Below, piece after piece: positions 32,673-41,294 of a stretch of DNA of 64,000 nucleotides (its first letter is position 1; every line of letters begins with the position of its first letter). This DNA is from DATJFQ01 sp035492775 (GTDB lineage: Bacteria > Acidobacteriota > Vicinamibacteria > Vicinamibacterales > 2-12-FULL-66-21). The stretch is taken from NCBI GenBank assembly GCA_035492775.1, contig DATJIW010000088.1, positions 1 through 64,000 on the forward strand, read 5' to 3'. The position numbers were made by a program, and so were the translations under genes. A model generated the notes under the pieces. That model had not been told where the DNA came from, did not search any database, and was given only the letters and a program-made list of their open reading frames with translations.

Positions 32673-34280
32673 TCATGCCGCGCGGCCGCGCCCGGCCCGC
32701 ATCTTCTGCAGCGCCTTCATCTCGATCTGCCGGGCGCGCTCTCTCGTGATGGCAAGCCGCCGCCCGATTTCCTCGAGCGTCATCTCGCGGTCGAGCCCCA
32801 GTCCGAACCTCAGGCGCAGCACTTCGCGCTCGCGGTCAGTGAGCGGCGCCATCGCCCGTTCAATCTGCGCGGCCATTTCGCCCTGCATTGCCGCATCCTC
32901 GGGCGTGCGCGCGGTCTGATCCGGGATCAAGTGCCCGAGCGGCGTATCTCCGTCGGTGCCGAGCGGTGTCTCCAGTGACGTCGGCTGGCGAGCTGCTTCG
33001 AGCAGCAGTTCGACCTTCGCAATCGGAAGCTCGGCGCGTTTCGACAGTTCGTCCGGTGTCGGTGCGCGGCCGAGTTCCGCGGCAAGCGAGGCGCGGGTCC
33101 GCATGAGCCTGTTCAATGAATCGAACACGTGCACCGGCAGCCGGATGGTGCGTCCATAGTCGGCGACCGCGCGGCTGACGGCCTGGCGAATCCACCAGGT
33201 CGCGTACGTGGAGAACTTCAGGCCACGCCGATACTGGAACCGGTCGACGGCTTTCATCAGCCCGATGTTGCCTTCCTGGATCAGGTCGAGCATCGACAAT
33301 CCGCGGTTCTGATACCGCTTGGCGATCGAAATGACGAGCCTCAGATTCGGCTCGATGAGGCGCTGCTTCGACTGCACCAGCGCGTCCTGCCGATCGCGCA
33401 CCCGTGCGAAACGCTCGCGAAAGGCACGGCGCGAGATTCCGAGACGGGCCTCGATGGCCTGACGCGCCGACGTCCTCGCCCGCGGATCGGCCGTCGACTG
33501 CACACGCTCGAATTCGGCATCGACTCGCTGCAATTCCGCCACGACGTCGTCGATGACGGAGGGGCGGATCGGGAGGTCCCGCAGCACACCGCCGAGCCGG
33601 CGTTCCGCGTCGGCAATCTGGCTGCGCAAGGCCGTTCGATCGATGGCGGCGTGCCGATTCGTGCAGCTGTGGCGCCAGTCGTTGATGCGCCGCTCGAGCC
33701 GGCGCACCTTCTCGAACGCCGCCAGGACCGGAGCGATGTTTTGCGGCGCCAGCTCGCCCCCGTCGGGCAGGAGGATCAGTTCCGCCGCCGGTGATTCGGC
33801 GCGTCGCACGGATTCGGCGAGCGCGACGAGCGTTTGAACGGCGAGCGGCACTGTCGCGAGCGACGACACCAGGTCGCCGCGCGCGTCTTCGATCTGACGG
33901 CCGATCGCCTGTTCCTCCGGCGCCTTCAGGAGCGGGGTCCGCCCGACGGTTCGCAGATACACGCGAACGAGATCGACATCCTCGCGGTCCGGCGGCGGCG
34001 CGGACGCTCCCTCGTCGGCCGCCACGGCGTCATCCGGGTCGATCCGCTGGGCGGCGAACGCCTCCGGTTCTTCTTCGGCCAGCAGCCGTTCCGGCGGCTC
34101 GACGACCCGCGCACGCTCCTCCGCGTCGTCGGTCGGCGGCAGCAGGCCGTACTCGTCGGCGCGCTGGCGCCAGTCGAGCACGTGCATGTTCCGTTCGGGT
34201 TCGCGCCAGTCGATGAGAGATCCCGCACGTCCTTTCGGGCGCCGGCGATGCCCGGCATGGGTATGGTGTTCAGCGGTCAT
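32673..34280 (-). CDS. RpoD-like sigma-70 family RNA polymerase factor
   Basis: The 535-residue protein has sigma region 1.2 (DLVRVYLRTVGRTPLL), an inserted non-conserved region (about 145-290), region 2 (LRLVISIAKRYQNRGLSMLD, EGNIGLMKAVDRF, KFSTYATWWIRQA), region 3 and region 4 (LTDREREVLRLRFGL, TLEEIGRRLAITRERARQIE). Region 2.4 and 4.2 are close to primary sigma factors, so it should read -35/-10 promoters of the TTGACA/TATAAT type. No dnaG is adjacent, so it may be a second, group-2 factor. ATG 34280 is a choice among several in-frame starts; 34187 (MHVLDWRQ) is possible. Confidence 0.88.
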   Translation of the reverse strand: MTAEHHTHAGHRRRPKGRAGSLIDWREPERNMHVLDWRQRADEYGLLPPTDDAEERARVVEPPERLLAEEEPEAFAAQRIDPDDAVAADEGASAPPPDREDVDLVRVYLRTVGRTPLLKAPEEQAIGRQIEDARGDLVSSLATVPLAVQTLVALAESVRRAESPAAELILLPDGGELAPQNIAPVLAAFEKVRRLERRINDWRHSCTNRHAAIDRTALRSQIADAERRLGGVLRDLPIRPSVIDDVVAELQRVDAEFERVQSTADPRARTSARQAIEARLGISRRAFRERFARVRDRQDALVQSKQRLIEPNLRLVISIAKRYQNRGLSMLDLIQEGNIGLMKAVDRFQYRRGLKFSTYATWWIRQAVSRAVADYGRTIRLPVHVFDSLNRLMRTRASLAAELGRAPTPDELSKRAELPIAKVELLLEAARQPTSLETPLGTDGDTPLGHLIPDQTARTPEDAAMQGEMAAQIERAMAPLTDREREVLRLRFGLGLDREMTLEEIGRRLAITRERARQIEMKALQKMRAGRGRAA

Positions 34281-34358
34281 CAGTCGGGTTGGTTGCAAAT
34301 GGCCGGCCGACGGCCTGCCCGTCGCCGCGATAACGATTTTTCGCAACCTGAGCGGGGA

Positions 34359-34667
34359 CTATGGCTTGCGGTCGGCGTCCTTCACGACGAAGACGACTTC
34401 GCCGGGCCGGATGAGGCCGAGTTCCTGGCGGGCAACCGATTCGATCGTGCCGGGATCGTCCGTCAGCCGGTGGATCTGGTCGCGCAGGCGGTCGTTCTCC
34501 TGGCGGAGCGTCTGCAGCGAGGCGGCGACCTCGGCGTACTGCTTGCGGGCGCGCATGGTCTCCAGCAGCCCCTTGTCGCCGACGAGCGCGTCCACGACGA
34601 GGACGAACGTAACGAACGTCAGCGTGTAGTTGATGATGCGGCGGCGGTAGGAAGACGGTGCCGGCAT
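34359..34667 (-). CDS. FtsB/DivIC-like septum formation initiator
   Basis: The 102-residue protein has one transmembrane helix (IINYTLTFVTFVLVVDAL) followed by a coiled coil with heptads (EVAASLQTLRQENDRLRDQI) and a C-terminal LIRPGEVVFVV. This layout is that of FtsB/DivIC, small divisome proteins that link FtsQ/L. ATG 34667 is the first Met with the family's N-terminus. It lies 78 bases upstream of the sigma factor start and is divergent from cutA across about 100 bases that hold a TACAAT box at 34736-34741. Confidence 0.82.
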   Translation of the reverse strand: MPAPSSYRRRIINYTLTFVTFVLVVDALVGDKGLLETMRARKQYAEVAASLQTLRQENDRLRDQIHRLTDDPGTIESVARQELGLIRPGEVVFVVKDADRKP

Positions 34668-34771
34668 CACGGCTTGTCGGGTCCGGCCCCTCAACGGGGC
34701 TTCACTCTGCGGCATGCGCGTGGAGGAATCCTTTGTACAATACTTTCGTCTCCACGCAGCCGGCGATTTAG

Positions 34772-35107
34772 ATGTCTGACTCAAAAATCTCGTCCGAATA
34801 CGTTCTCGTGTTCACGACCCTTCCGCCCGACGGCGACGGCGCAGGCTTCGCCAGGTCGCTGGTGGAGGATCGTCTGGCCGCCTGCGTGAACCTGCTGCCG
34901 GCGATGGAGTCGATCTATCGCTGGGAAGGCCGCGTCGAGCGCGAAACCGAGCGCCAGGTGATCATCAAGACGACGCGGGAGCGGACCGCGGCGCTGTGGG
35001 ACCGTGTCCGCGAGCTGCACCCGTACGAGGTGCCCGAGTTCGTCGTCGTTCCCATCGTCGACGGCAACGAGGCCTATCTCCGCTGGATCGGAGAGTCGAT
35101 CGGGTGA
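34772..35107 (+). CDS. cutA: CutA1-like divalent-cation-tolerance protein
   Basis: The 111-residue protein matches CutA1: VLVFTTLPPDGDGAGFARSL, VEDRLAACVNLLPAMESIYRWEG and ELHPYEVPEFVVVPI, including the conserved Cys and the HPYEVPE signature. CutA forms trimers and has been linked to copper tolerance, although its role is not settled. A candidate -10 box TACAAT lies at 34736-34741. Confidence 0.93.
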   Translation: MSDSKISSEYVLVFTTLPPDGDGAGFARSLVEDRLAACVNLLPAMESIYRWEGRVERETERQVIIKTTRERTAALWDRVRELHPYEVPEFVVVPIVDGNEAYLRWIGESIG

Positions 35108-35119
35108 GGCCGTGCCCCT

Positions 35120-35779
35120 TCAGCGGGCAGCGCTGCCGGCGCGGTCGGGCGAGCGCCGGTGGCGGAGGACCTCGATGACCATCGGGAGCATCGACACGAC
35201 GACGATTCCGATCGTGACCAGCGAGAAGTTGTTCCTGACGACGGGAATGTTTCCGAACAGATAGCCGGCCATCGTGCAGAGCACGACCCAGCCCACGGCG
35301 CCGGCCATGTTGTAGGCCATGAACGCGGGCGCCGACATCGACGCCGCGCCCGCCACGAACGGCACAAAGGTGCGAACGACCGGCACGAACCGCGCCAGCA
35401 CGACCGCCTTGCCGCCGTGCCGTTCGAAGAACCCGTGGGCACGTCGGAGATAGTCGGGGTTCAGCAGCCGCTCCGACACCGCTCCCGACTGAAACGCCCG
35501 GGGCCCGATGTAGCGGCCGACGCCGTAGTTCACCGCGTTGCCGCTGAACGCCGCCGCCGCGAGCAGCGCGATCGTTCCATAGATGTTGAGGTTGCCGGTG
35601 GCGCACAGCGCTCCCGCGGCGAAGAGCAGCGAGTCGCCCGGCAGGAACGGCGTGACGACGAAGCCGGTCTCCGAAAAAATGATCGCGAACAGCAGCGCGT
35701 AGACCCAGCTGCCGTACGTGGCGACGAAGTCCAGGAGGTGCTTGTCGACGTGGAGCAGGATGTCGAAGAGGTGCTTCAT
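35120..35779 (-). CDS. DedA-family membrane protein
   Basis: The 219-residue membrane protein has the DedA (SNARE-associated/VTT) layout: an N-terminal helix with FSETGFVVTPFLPGDSLLFAAGALC, then GRYIGPRAF, and FFERHGGKAVVLARFVPVVRTFVPFVAGAA, which is the family signature with conserved Arg residues. Members act as lipid flippases/scramblases for undecaprenyl phosphate or phospholipid. Its start overlaps the stop of the trans-sulfuration gene (ATGA). Confidence 0.93.
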   Translation of the reverse strand: MKHLFDILLHVDKHLLDFVATYGSWVYALLFAIIFSETGFVVTPFLPGDSLLFAAGALCATGNLNIYGTIALLAAAAFSGNAVNYGVGRYIGPRAFQSGAVSERLLNPDYLRRAHGFFERHGGKAVVLARFVPVVRTFVPFVAGAASMSAPAFMAYNMAGAVGWVVLCTMAGYLFGNIPVVRNNFSLVTIGIVVVSMLPMVIEVLRHRRSPDRAGSAAR

Positions 35780-36927
35780 GCGAGCGCCTGGGCGAGGTCG
35801 TCGATCAGATCCTGCGCATCCTCGACGCCAGCCGAAATCCGCACGAGGCTGTCGGTCAGGCCGATGCTCGCGCGGTGCTCCGCGGGGACTGACGCGTGCG
35901 TCATGGTCGCGGGATGGCAGATGAGCGTTTCGACGCCGCCGAGGCTCTCGGCGAGCGACATCAGCCGGACGCTGTTGCACACGCGCCGCGCTTCTTCGAA
36001 CGTGCCGACGTCGAAGGACAGCATCCCGCCGAAGCCGCGCATCTGGCGCCGCGCCAGCTCGTGCTGCGGATGCGACGGCAGCCCGGGATAGATCACGGAC
36101 CGCACCCGCGGATGCGTGGACAGGAACTCGGCCAGCGCCATCCCGTTGGCGTTGTGCTGCGCCATGCGGAGCGTCAGCGTCTTCGTGCCGCGGAGCACGA
36201 GCCATGAATCGAACGGACCGAGAATCGCGCCGGCCGCGTTCTGCACGAACTTGAGCCACTCGGCGTCTTCGTGCCGCGCCGCGACCACGATCCCCCCCAC
36301 ACTGTCGCTGTGGCCGTTCAGGTACTTCGTCGTGCTGTGGATGACGAGATCCGCGCCCAGCTCTATCGGGCGCTGCACCGCCGGACTCGCGAAGGTGTTG
36401 TCGACAACGAGCCGGGCGCCGCGCGCGTGCGCGAGATCGGCGACCTTGCGGATGTCGGTCAGCCGCAGGACGGGGTTGGTCGGGGTTTCGACGAACAGCA
36501 TCTTCGTCTGCCGCCGCATCGCCCGCTCGATCTCTTCGGGACATGACGTATCGACGTAACTAAAGTCCAGTCCGAACTTGGTCAGGACTTTGTCGAACAG
36601 GCGGAACGTTCCACCGTAAGTGTTGTCGGTGACGACGACGTGGTCGCCTGATTGCAGGGCGGAGGCGATAGCGCCGATCGCAGCCATTCCAGACGCGAAC
36701 GCATACGCGAGAACGCCGCCCTCAATCGCGGCCACGTTGGCCTCGAGTGCGGCCCGCGTCGGATTTTGCGTGCGCGCGTACTCGTATCCCTTGTGATGCC
36801 CGAGCTCGTCCTGAACGTAGGTCGACGTCTGATAAATGGGCGTAATGATCGCGCCAGTACTCGGATCGGGCACCTGACCCGCGTGTATGCACACGGTCGA
36901 GAAGCGCGCGTTTTTCGGCAGATCCAT
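35776..36927 (-). CDS. Trans-sulfuration PLP enzyme (cystathionine gamma-synthase/lyase family)
   Basis: The 383-residue protein is a Cys/Met-metabolism PLP enzyme. The PLP lysine lies in HSTTKYLNGHSD; YEYARTQNPTRAALE, the active-site Tyr loop and VVDNTFASPAVQRP are family signatures. It makes or cleaves cystathionine (or O-acetylhomoserine); which cannot be decided from the sequence. ATG 36927 (MDLPKNARF) fits the family start; another ATG at 36945 adds six residues and shares the CATG with the divergent phosphatase gene. Confidence 0.87.
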   Translation of the reverse strand: MDLPKNARFSTVCIHAGQVPDPSTGAIITPIYQTSTYVQDELGHHKGYEYARTQNPTRAALEANVAAIEGGVLAYAFASGMAAIGAIASALQSGDHVVVTDNTYGGTFRLFDKVLTKFGLDFSYVDTSCPEEIERAMRRQTKMLFVETPTNPVLRLTDIRKVADLAHARGARLVVDNTFASPAVQRPIELGADLVIHSTTKYLNGHSDSVGGIVVAARHEDAEWLKFVQNAAGAILGPFDSWLVLRGTKTLTLRMAQHNANGMALAEFLSTHPRVRSVIYPGLPSHPQHELARRQMRGFGGMLSFDVGTFEEARRVCNSVRLMSLAESLGGVETLICHPATMTHASVPAEHRASIGLTDSLVRISAGVEDAQDLIDDLAQALA

Positions 36928-36943
36928 GCTGTAATAATCGCAC

Positions 36944-39034
36944 ATGGCGCGCGCACGCCCCCCGGAAGTCCCCTTGCCGGTGCGCCGCACCGAAGACGCG
37001 CCGCGCGTCACCGTGCGCGATCTGCTGCTGCACACCTGGGCCGGCCGGTTGTTTCTCATCGCCCTCGGCGTGAAGCTGCTGATTGCGGTGTGGCGTGCCG
37101 CCGCGCCGCTGCCGCCGCTGCTGGTGGTCCTCAGCGGCGCCGCGACGCTGGCCATCGTCGTGTCGCTCGTCTGGTTTGGATGGCGGCTGTTCATCCTCGT
37201 CAAACGGCGGCTGCTCTGGCGGGTGCGCCGCAAGCTGATTCTGTCCTACATCTTCATCGGGGTGGTGCCCTCGCTGCTGATCCTGGTGTTTTTCCTGTTC
37301 GCCGGGAACCTCGTCTTCATGAACGTCAGCGCGTATCTGTTCAAAGACGGATACGACCAGATCATGGACGATGCCCGACTGAGCGCGCAGGCGGCGGCGA
37401 CCGAGATTGCGCGCGTGCCGGCGTCCGCGCAGGAGACGGTGCAGCGCGTCTACCGCATCCGCCAGCGCGACTATCCGACGCTGTCGGTGGCCTATGTACC
37501 GCGGGACAGCGGGGTGATCGCCGTTGGACCGTGGAAGCGGATGGCAGCGCCGTCCGCGATCCCGTCGTGGCTGGGTGGTGACGAAGTTTTCGTCGGCACG
37601 TTCGGCGTCAGGAGTCCCGAGTCGGCGGCGGAAGAAGATCTGCTCGTACGTGCGATCGTCAAGGTTGCCGGCGGAGGGGCGGTCGTCGTCGATATCCCGA
37701 TCGAAGACCAGGTGATTGCGCGGCTCCGCCAGCAGACCGGTGTGAACCTGGAGAACGTGTTCGACGGGCGGGCCATCCGCAACGGCGGCGCCCCCGCGGT
37801 GAACGGCACCAAGGGCCGCGGGTCCGTCTTCTTCGAAAAGAGCCTCACTCAGCTGGATATCTACCGGTGGGACGCTGCCGGGCTCCATCGCGACACGCTT
37901 GCGCTCGGATACCGGCTGCGCGAACTCTACTCGCAGCTGTCGAGCGCGCAGTCGATGCTCGTCGGCGGCATGCGGCTGGCGGACGCGTTGATGTTCTTCC
38001 TCGTCGCGATCGGCGTCATGTTCCTGATCATCGAGGCCGTCGCGCTGGTCATGGGCCTCGCGCTCGCGCGGTCGATCACGAGCGCCGTCCACGAGCTGTT
38101 CATGGGCACGGAACGGGTGCGCCAGGGAGACTTCACCCATCGTATCGCGGTGAGATCACGCGACCAGCTGGGCGAGCTGGCCGACTCGTTCAACCAGATG
38201 ACCGGCAGCATCGAAAACCTGCTGCAGACTGCCGCAGAGAAGAAGCGGCTCGAAGAGGAACTGCGGATCGCGCGCCAGATCCAGATGTCGCTCCTTCCCC
38301 GCGGCCCGTTGAACTTCCCGGGTCTCGGCGTTACGGCGCTCTGCGTCCCGGCGCGGGAGGTCGGCGGGGATTACTATGATTTTTTCGTGCTCGGCCCCGA
38401 GCGGGTTGCCGTGCTGATCGCCGACGTCTCAGGCAAGGGGACGTCCGCCGCGTTGTACATGGCCGAGCTCAAGGGGCTGGTCCTCTCGTTGAGCCAGATC
38501 TATCAGTCGCCGCGGCAGCTCCTGCTCGAAGTGAACCGGATCATTTCGGAGAACCTCGATACACGCAGCTTCATCACGATGACGTACGGCGTCATCGATC
38601 TGTCCGCGCGTGTCCTGACGTTCGCGCGCGCCGGTCATACCCCGCTGCTGTACCTGCCGGGCGACTGCGTCGGCGGCGACATCCGCGTGCTCACGCCGAG
38701 CGGCCTGGTCGTCGGCCTGCGTATTCCCGGCGCGCAGGAGAAATTTGCCGACCTGCTCGAGGAGGCCAGGATCGAGCTGCACACCGGCGACGTGTTCGTC
38801 TTCTACACCGATGGCATCAGCGAGGCGATGAATCCGGCGAGCGACCTGTTCGGCGACTCGCGGCTGGGAAGTCTGGTCGCGGAGCACGGGCACCTCGAAA
38901 CCGGTGAGTTGCGGGAACGGATCCTGCGGGAGATCGAGTCGTTCGTCGACGGCGCCGACCAGCACGACGACATGACGATGATTCTCATCAAGGTCGAGGA
39001 GGCGGTAGCTGCCGCCGAACGGGTCGCGGTGTGA
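36944..39034 (+). CDS. Membrane SpoIIE-type Ser/Thr phosphatase with HAMP domain (RsbU-like)
   Basis: The 696-residue protein has several N-terminal helices (about residues 34-115), an extracytoplasmic region, a transmembrane helix near 345-365, a HAMP domain (LALARSITSAVHELFMGTERV) and a coiled linker (EEELRIARQIQMSLLP). The C-terminal PP2C/SpoIIE phosphatase follows: PAREVGGDYYDFF, IADVSGKGTSAALYMA, RAGHTPLLYLP and FYTDGISEAMN plus DQHDDMTM, with the metal aspartates in place. It should dephosphorylate a STAS protein in a partner-switching pathway. The RNase III gene overlaps its stop (GTGA). Confidence 0.88.
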   Translation: MARARPPEVPLPVRRTEDAPRVTVRDLLLHTWAGRLFLIALGVKLLIAVWRAAAPLPPLLVVLSGAATLAIVVSLVWFGWRLFILVKRRLLWRVRRKLILSYIFIGVVPSLLILVFFLFAGNLVFMNVSAYLFKDGYDQIMDDARLSAQAAATEIARVPASAQETVQRVYRIRQRDYPTLSVAYVPRDSGVIAVGPWKRMAAPSAIPSWLGGDEVFVGTFGVRSPESAAEEDLLVRAIVKVAGGGAVVVDIPIEDQVIARLRQQTGVNLENVFDGRAIRNGGAPAVNGTKGRGSVFFEKSLTQLDIYRWDAAGLHRDTLALGYRLRELYSQLSSAQSMLVGGMRLADALMFFLVAIGVMFLIIEAVALVMGLALARSITSAVHELFMGTERVRQGDFTHRIAVRSRDQLGELADSFNQMTGSIENLLQTAAEKKRLEEELRIARQIQMSLLPRGPLNFPGLGVTALCVPAREVGGDYYDFFVLGPERVAVLIADVSGKGTSAALYMAELKGLVLSLSQIYQSPRQLLLEVNRIISENLDTRSFITMTYGVIDLSARVLTFARAGHTPLLYLPGDCVGGDIRVLTPSGLVVGLRIPGAQEKFADLLEEARIELHTGDVFVFYTDGISEAMNPASDLFGDSRLGSLVAEHGHLETGELRERILREIESFVDGADQHDDMTMILIKVEEAVAAAERVAV

Positions 39035-40008
39035 GCCCACAGGATCCTGCGGGCGGCTTCCCGCGCCTCGTCGTGGTTTTTACGACACCGTCCGACGTCG
39101 AAGCGAGCGTGGTCCGGGGGCTGCTCGACACGCACGGAATCGACGCCGTGCTCCTCAGCAGCAATTCGCGTACGGCGTTTCCGCTGGCGCTCAACACCGG
39201 CGCCTGGGAGAAGCGCGTCGCGGTGCACGAGGAAGACGCGGATGCCGCGCAGCGGATCATCGAGAGCCATCGCGACGACATGACGGGCGGAGAGGTGGTG
39301 CCGTTCGGATCCGAACTGGCTCCCCTCGAGCGCACGATTGGGTATCGATTCCGCGACCCCGGACTCCTCGAGCACGCCCTCACACACCGCTCGCGCGTGC
39401 ACGAGGATGCGAGCGGCGGCGTCTTCGACAACGAGTCGATGGAGTTCCTCGGCGACTCGATCCTCGGCTTCGTCATCGCGGACATGCTGTTTCGCGAGTT
39501 CCCGCAGCACAACGAAGGGCAGAAGTCGAAGCTGAAGGCGTCGCTCGTGTCTGCCGCGTCGCTGGCCCGGCTCGGCGAGTCCATCAATCTCGGCGACTTC
39601 CTGATCCTGGGGCGGGGCGAGGAGAAGACCGGCGGCCGGCGGAAACACGCAATCATCGCCGACTGCTACGAAGCGTTGATCGCCGCGGTGTACCTGGACG
39701 GCGGCATCGAGCCCGCCTCGGCGTTCATCCGGCGTCAGTTCGCCGATCTGCTCGAGGAAGCGCGCCGCACGGGCGCGGCTGCGGCCTTCACGGACGATTG
39801 GAAATCAGCGCTCCAGGAGTGGCTGCAGTCGAACGGCCGGGGGCTTCCGATATATCGTCTCGCCGACGAGATCGGTCCCGACCACCGCAAGCGGTTCGTC
39901 GTCGAAGTCGTCGTCGGCGGCGAAGCCGTCGCGCGCGCGGACGGGAAGAGCAAGAAGGAGGCCGCGCAGGCGGCCGCGAAGGCGGCGTTGGAAGGGTTGG
40001 GGGAATAG
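39031..40008 (+). CDS. rnc: Ribonuclease III with N-terminal DUF2007 domain
   Basis: The 325-residue protein has an added N-terminal module: residues about 8-85 (LVVVFTTPSDVEASVVRGLL ... VHEEDADAAQRII) resemble DUF2007, a small putative signal-transducing domain. The RNase III catalytic domain spans about 95-245, with NESMEFLGDSILGF and later CYEALIAAVYLDGG. A double-stranded RNA-binding domain (DWKSALQEWLQ to the end) follows. RNase III alone is about 225 residues. Start GTG 39031 overlaps the phosphatase stop. It cleaves double-stranded RNA, for example rRNA precursors. Confidence 0.88.
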   Translation: MSPQDPAGGFPRLVVVFTTPSDVEASVVRGLLDTHGIDAVLLSSNSRTAFPLALNTGAWEKRVAVHEEDADAAQRIIESHRDDMTGGEVVPFGSELAPLERTIGYRFRDPGLLEHALTHRSRVHEDASGGVFDNESMEFLGDSILGFVIADMLFREFPQHNEGQKSKLKASLVSAASLARLGESINLGDFLILGRGEEKTGGRRKHAIIADCYEALIAAVYLDGGIEPASAFIRRQFADLLEEARRTGAAAAFTDDWKSALQEWLQSNGRGLPIYRLADEIGPDHRKRFVVEVVVGGEAVARADGKSKKEAAQAAAKAALEGLGE

Positions 40009-40010
40009 AT

Positions 40011-40108
40011 CAACTCCCAACTCCCAATTCCCAATTCCCAAGTTAACTCCCAATTCCCAACTCCCAAGCTTGGTGAATTGGGAGTTGGGAGTTGGGAGTT
40101 GGGAATTA
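40011..40108. repeat. Seven-base repeat array with large inverted repeat
   Basis: Units of the type CAACTCC/CAATTCC (complement TTGGGAG/TTGGGAA) repeat on the left arm (40012-40067) and again inverted on the right arm (40078-40106). The inner arms (40055-40067 and 40078-40090) pair perfectly over 13 bases around a ten-base loop. It lies between the convergent ends of the RNase III and ATPase genes and could act as a bidirectional terminator. The same heptamers occur at 51612-51698 and 55211-55242. Confidence 0.75.
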
Positions 40109-40112
40109 AGAG

Positions 40113-41294
40113 TTAGTCGATTTCTATAATTCCCCAGGATTTTTCGCGTTCAGGCGAGGCGGTGCCGGCGACGGCGAGGACCTCGGCGGCGTGGGGGAGC
40201 CGTTCGACGACGTACGCGTGCAGTTCGCGTGCGACGTCCTCTTCGGAAGGCGGTACGGCGCGGCAGTGGATCCGGACCCAGAGGCGCAGCATCGGGTCGG
40301 AGAAGCTGTAGCGCTTCTGCCTCGACTGGATTAGATCGACGTCTTCGAGCCAGGAGAGATAGTCCTTCGTCGATCCCGGCGTGCGGCGGAGCCGCTGCGC
40401 GATTTCCGTGAGAGTCAGCGGCTGCTGCTCGGCAAGGACGTCGAGGATCGCCTTCAACGCACCGTATCCCCGCGCGCGGTGCAGACGCAGTTCGTAGCAG
40501 AACCGGCACGTGTCTGCGAGGCGCGCGCCTGGCGCGAGGAGCGATGCCAGCGCCGCAACCGGATCGATCGCGTCGTCGTGTCCCATTTCGACCGCCGCTT
40601 CGGCGATCGCGCGTGCGTAGGCCGGACGTCCGTCGGACAGCGCCTGGACGATTCGCGACAGCTCGTCCCGCCGGCGCTCGTGTTCTTCCTCTTCGTGTGC
40701 GTGCGGCTCGGGATGACGGGTCGGCAGCGTCGCGCTGACCTCAGCGGGCGTCAGCGGCGCGACGTGGATGATCTCGAACTGCGCCGGGGCATCCCGCAGC
40801 AGACGCTGCGCGCGCGCGGTGTACCGGGACGTCAGGACGAACCGGTTGCCGCTCGACGCGAGCGCGCTGACGAGATCGCGCAGCAGGCCGCGCAGCCCGG
40901 GGAAGCTGTCGAACGTTCTCAGCTCCAGGAACTCGTCGAGCAGGAACGTTGCCGGCTGTACTCCGGGGGCACGGGCCGTGTCGAGAAACGCGAGCGCCGC
41001 ATCGAATGCTTCCCGCGCTCCGGCCTGCGGGATCGATGATGCGTGCACGGGCGACGGGAACGGCGAGCTGCCGCGGAGCGCCGACAGAAAGCGTTCCGGA
41101 GTCGTCGCGATGCGTTCGACGTCGATGTATTGCGCTTCGGTTCGCCCGATTAGGTCGCGCAGGCGAAGCAGGAGCGAGGTACGGCCGGTACCGCACCCGC
41201 CGAGAACGACGGGGATACGCGTGGTGCCGCTGCCCGATCCGTCGAGCGCGGCGAGCACGCGGCGCTCAAGTAGGGGACGCTCCGGAATCATCAT
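40113..41294 (-). CDS. Archaeal-type AAA ATPase with winged-helix domain, coupled to hutU
   Basis: The 393-residue protein is a P-loop STAND/AAA-like ATPase. Walker A is VVLGGCGTGRTSLLLRL (residues about 29-45) and Walker B ATFLLDEFLE; LTSRYT may serve as sensor. The C-terminal third holds a winged helix (LTLTEIAQRLRRTPGSTKDYLSWLEDVDLI) like archaeal ATPases of the DUF234 group. ATG 41294 overlaps the hutU stop (ATGA). No histidine-pathway role is known for such ATPases. Confidence 0.7.
   Translation of the reverse strand: MMIPERPLLERRVLAALDGSGSGTTRIPVVLGGCGTGRTSLLLRLRDLIGRTEAQYIDVERIATTPERFLSALRGSSPFPSPVHASSIPQAGAREAFDAALAFLDTARAPGVQPATFLLDEFLELRTFDSFPGLRGLLRDLVSALASSGNRFVLTSRYTARAQRLLRDAPAQFEIIHVAPLTPAEVSATLPTRHPEPHAHEEEEHERRRDELSRIVQALSDGRPAYARAIAEAAVEMGHDDAIDPVAALASLLAPGARLADTCRFCYELRLHRARGYGALKAILDVLAEQQPLTLTEIAQRLRRTPGSTKDYLSWLEDVDLIQSRQKRYSFSDPMLRLWVRIHCRAVPPSEEDVARELHAYVVERLPHAAEVLAVAGTASPEREKSWGIIEID

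Noticed and set aside
40011..40108. CRISPR array
   Set aside because: The units are seven bases, with no unique spacers between them and no cas genes.
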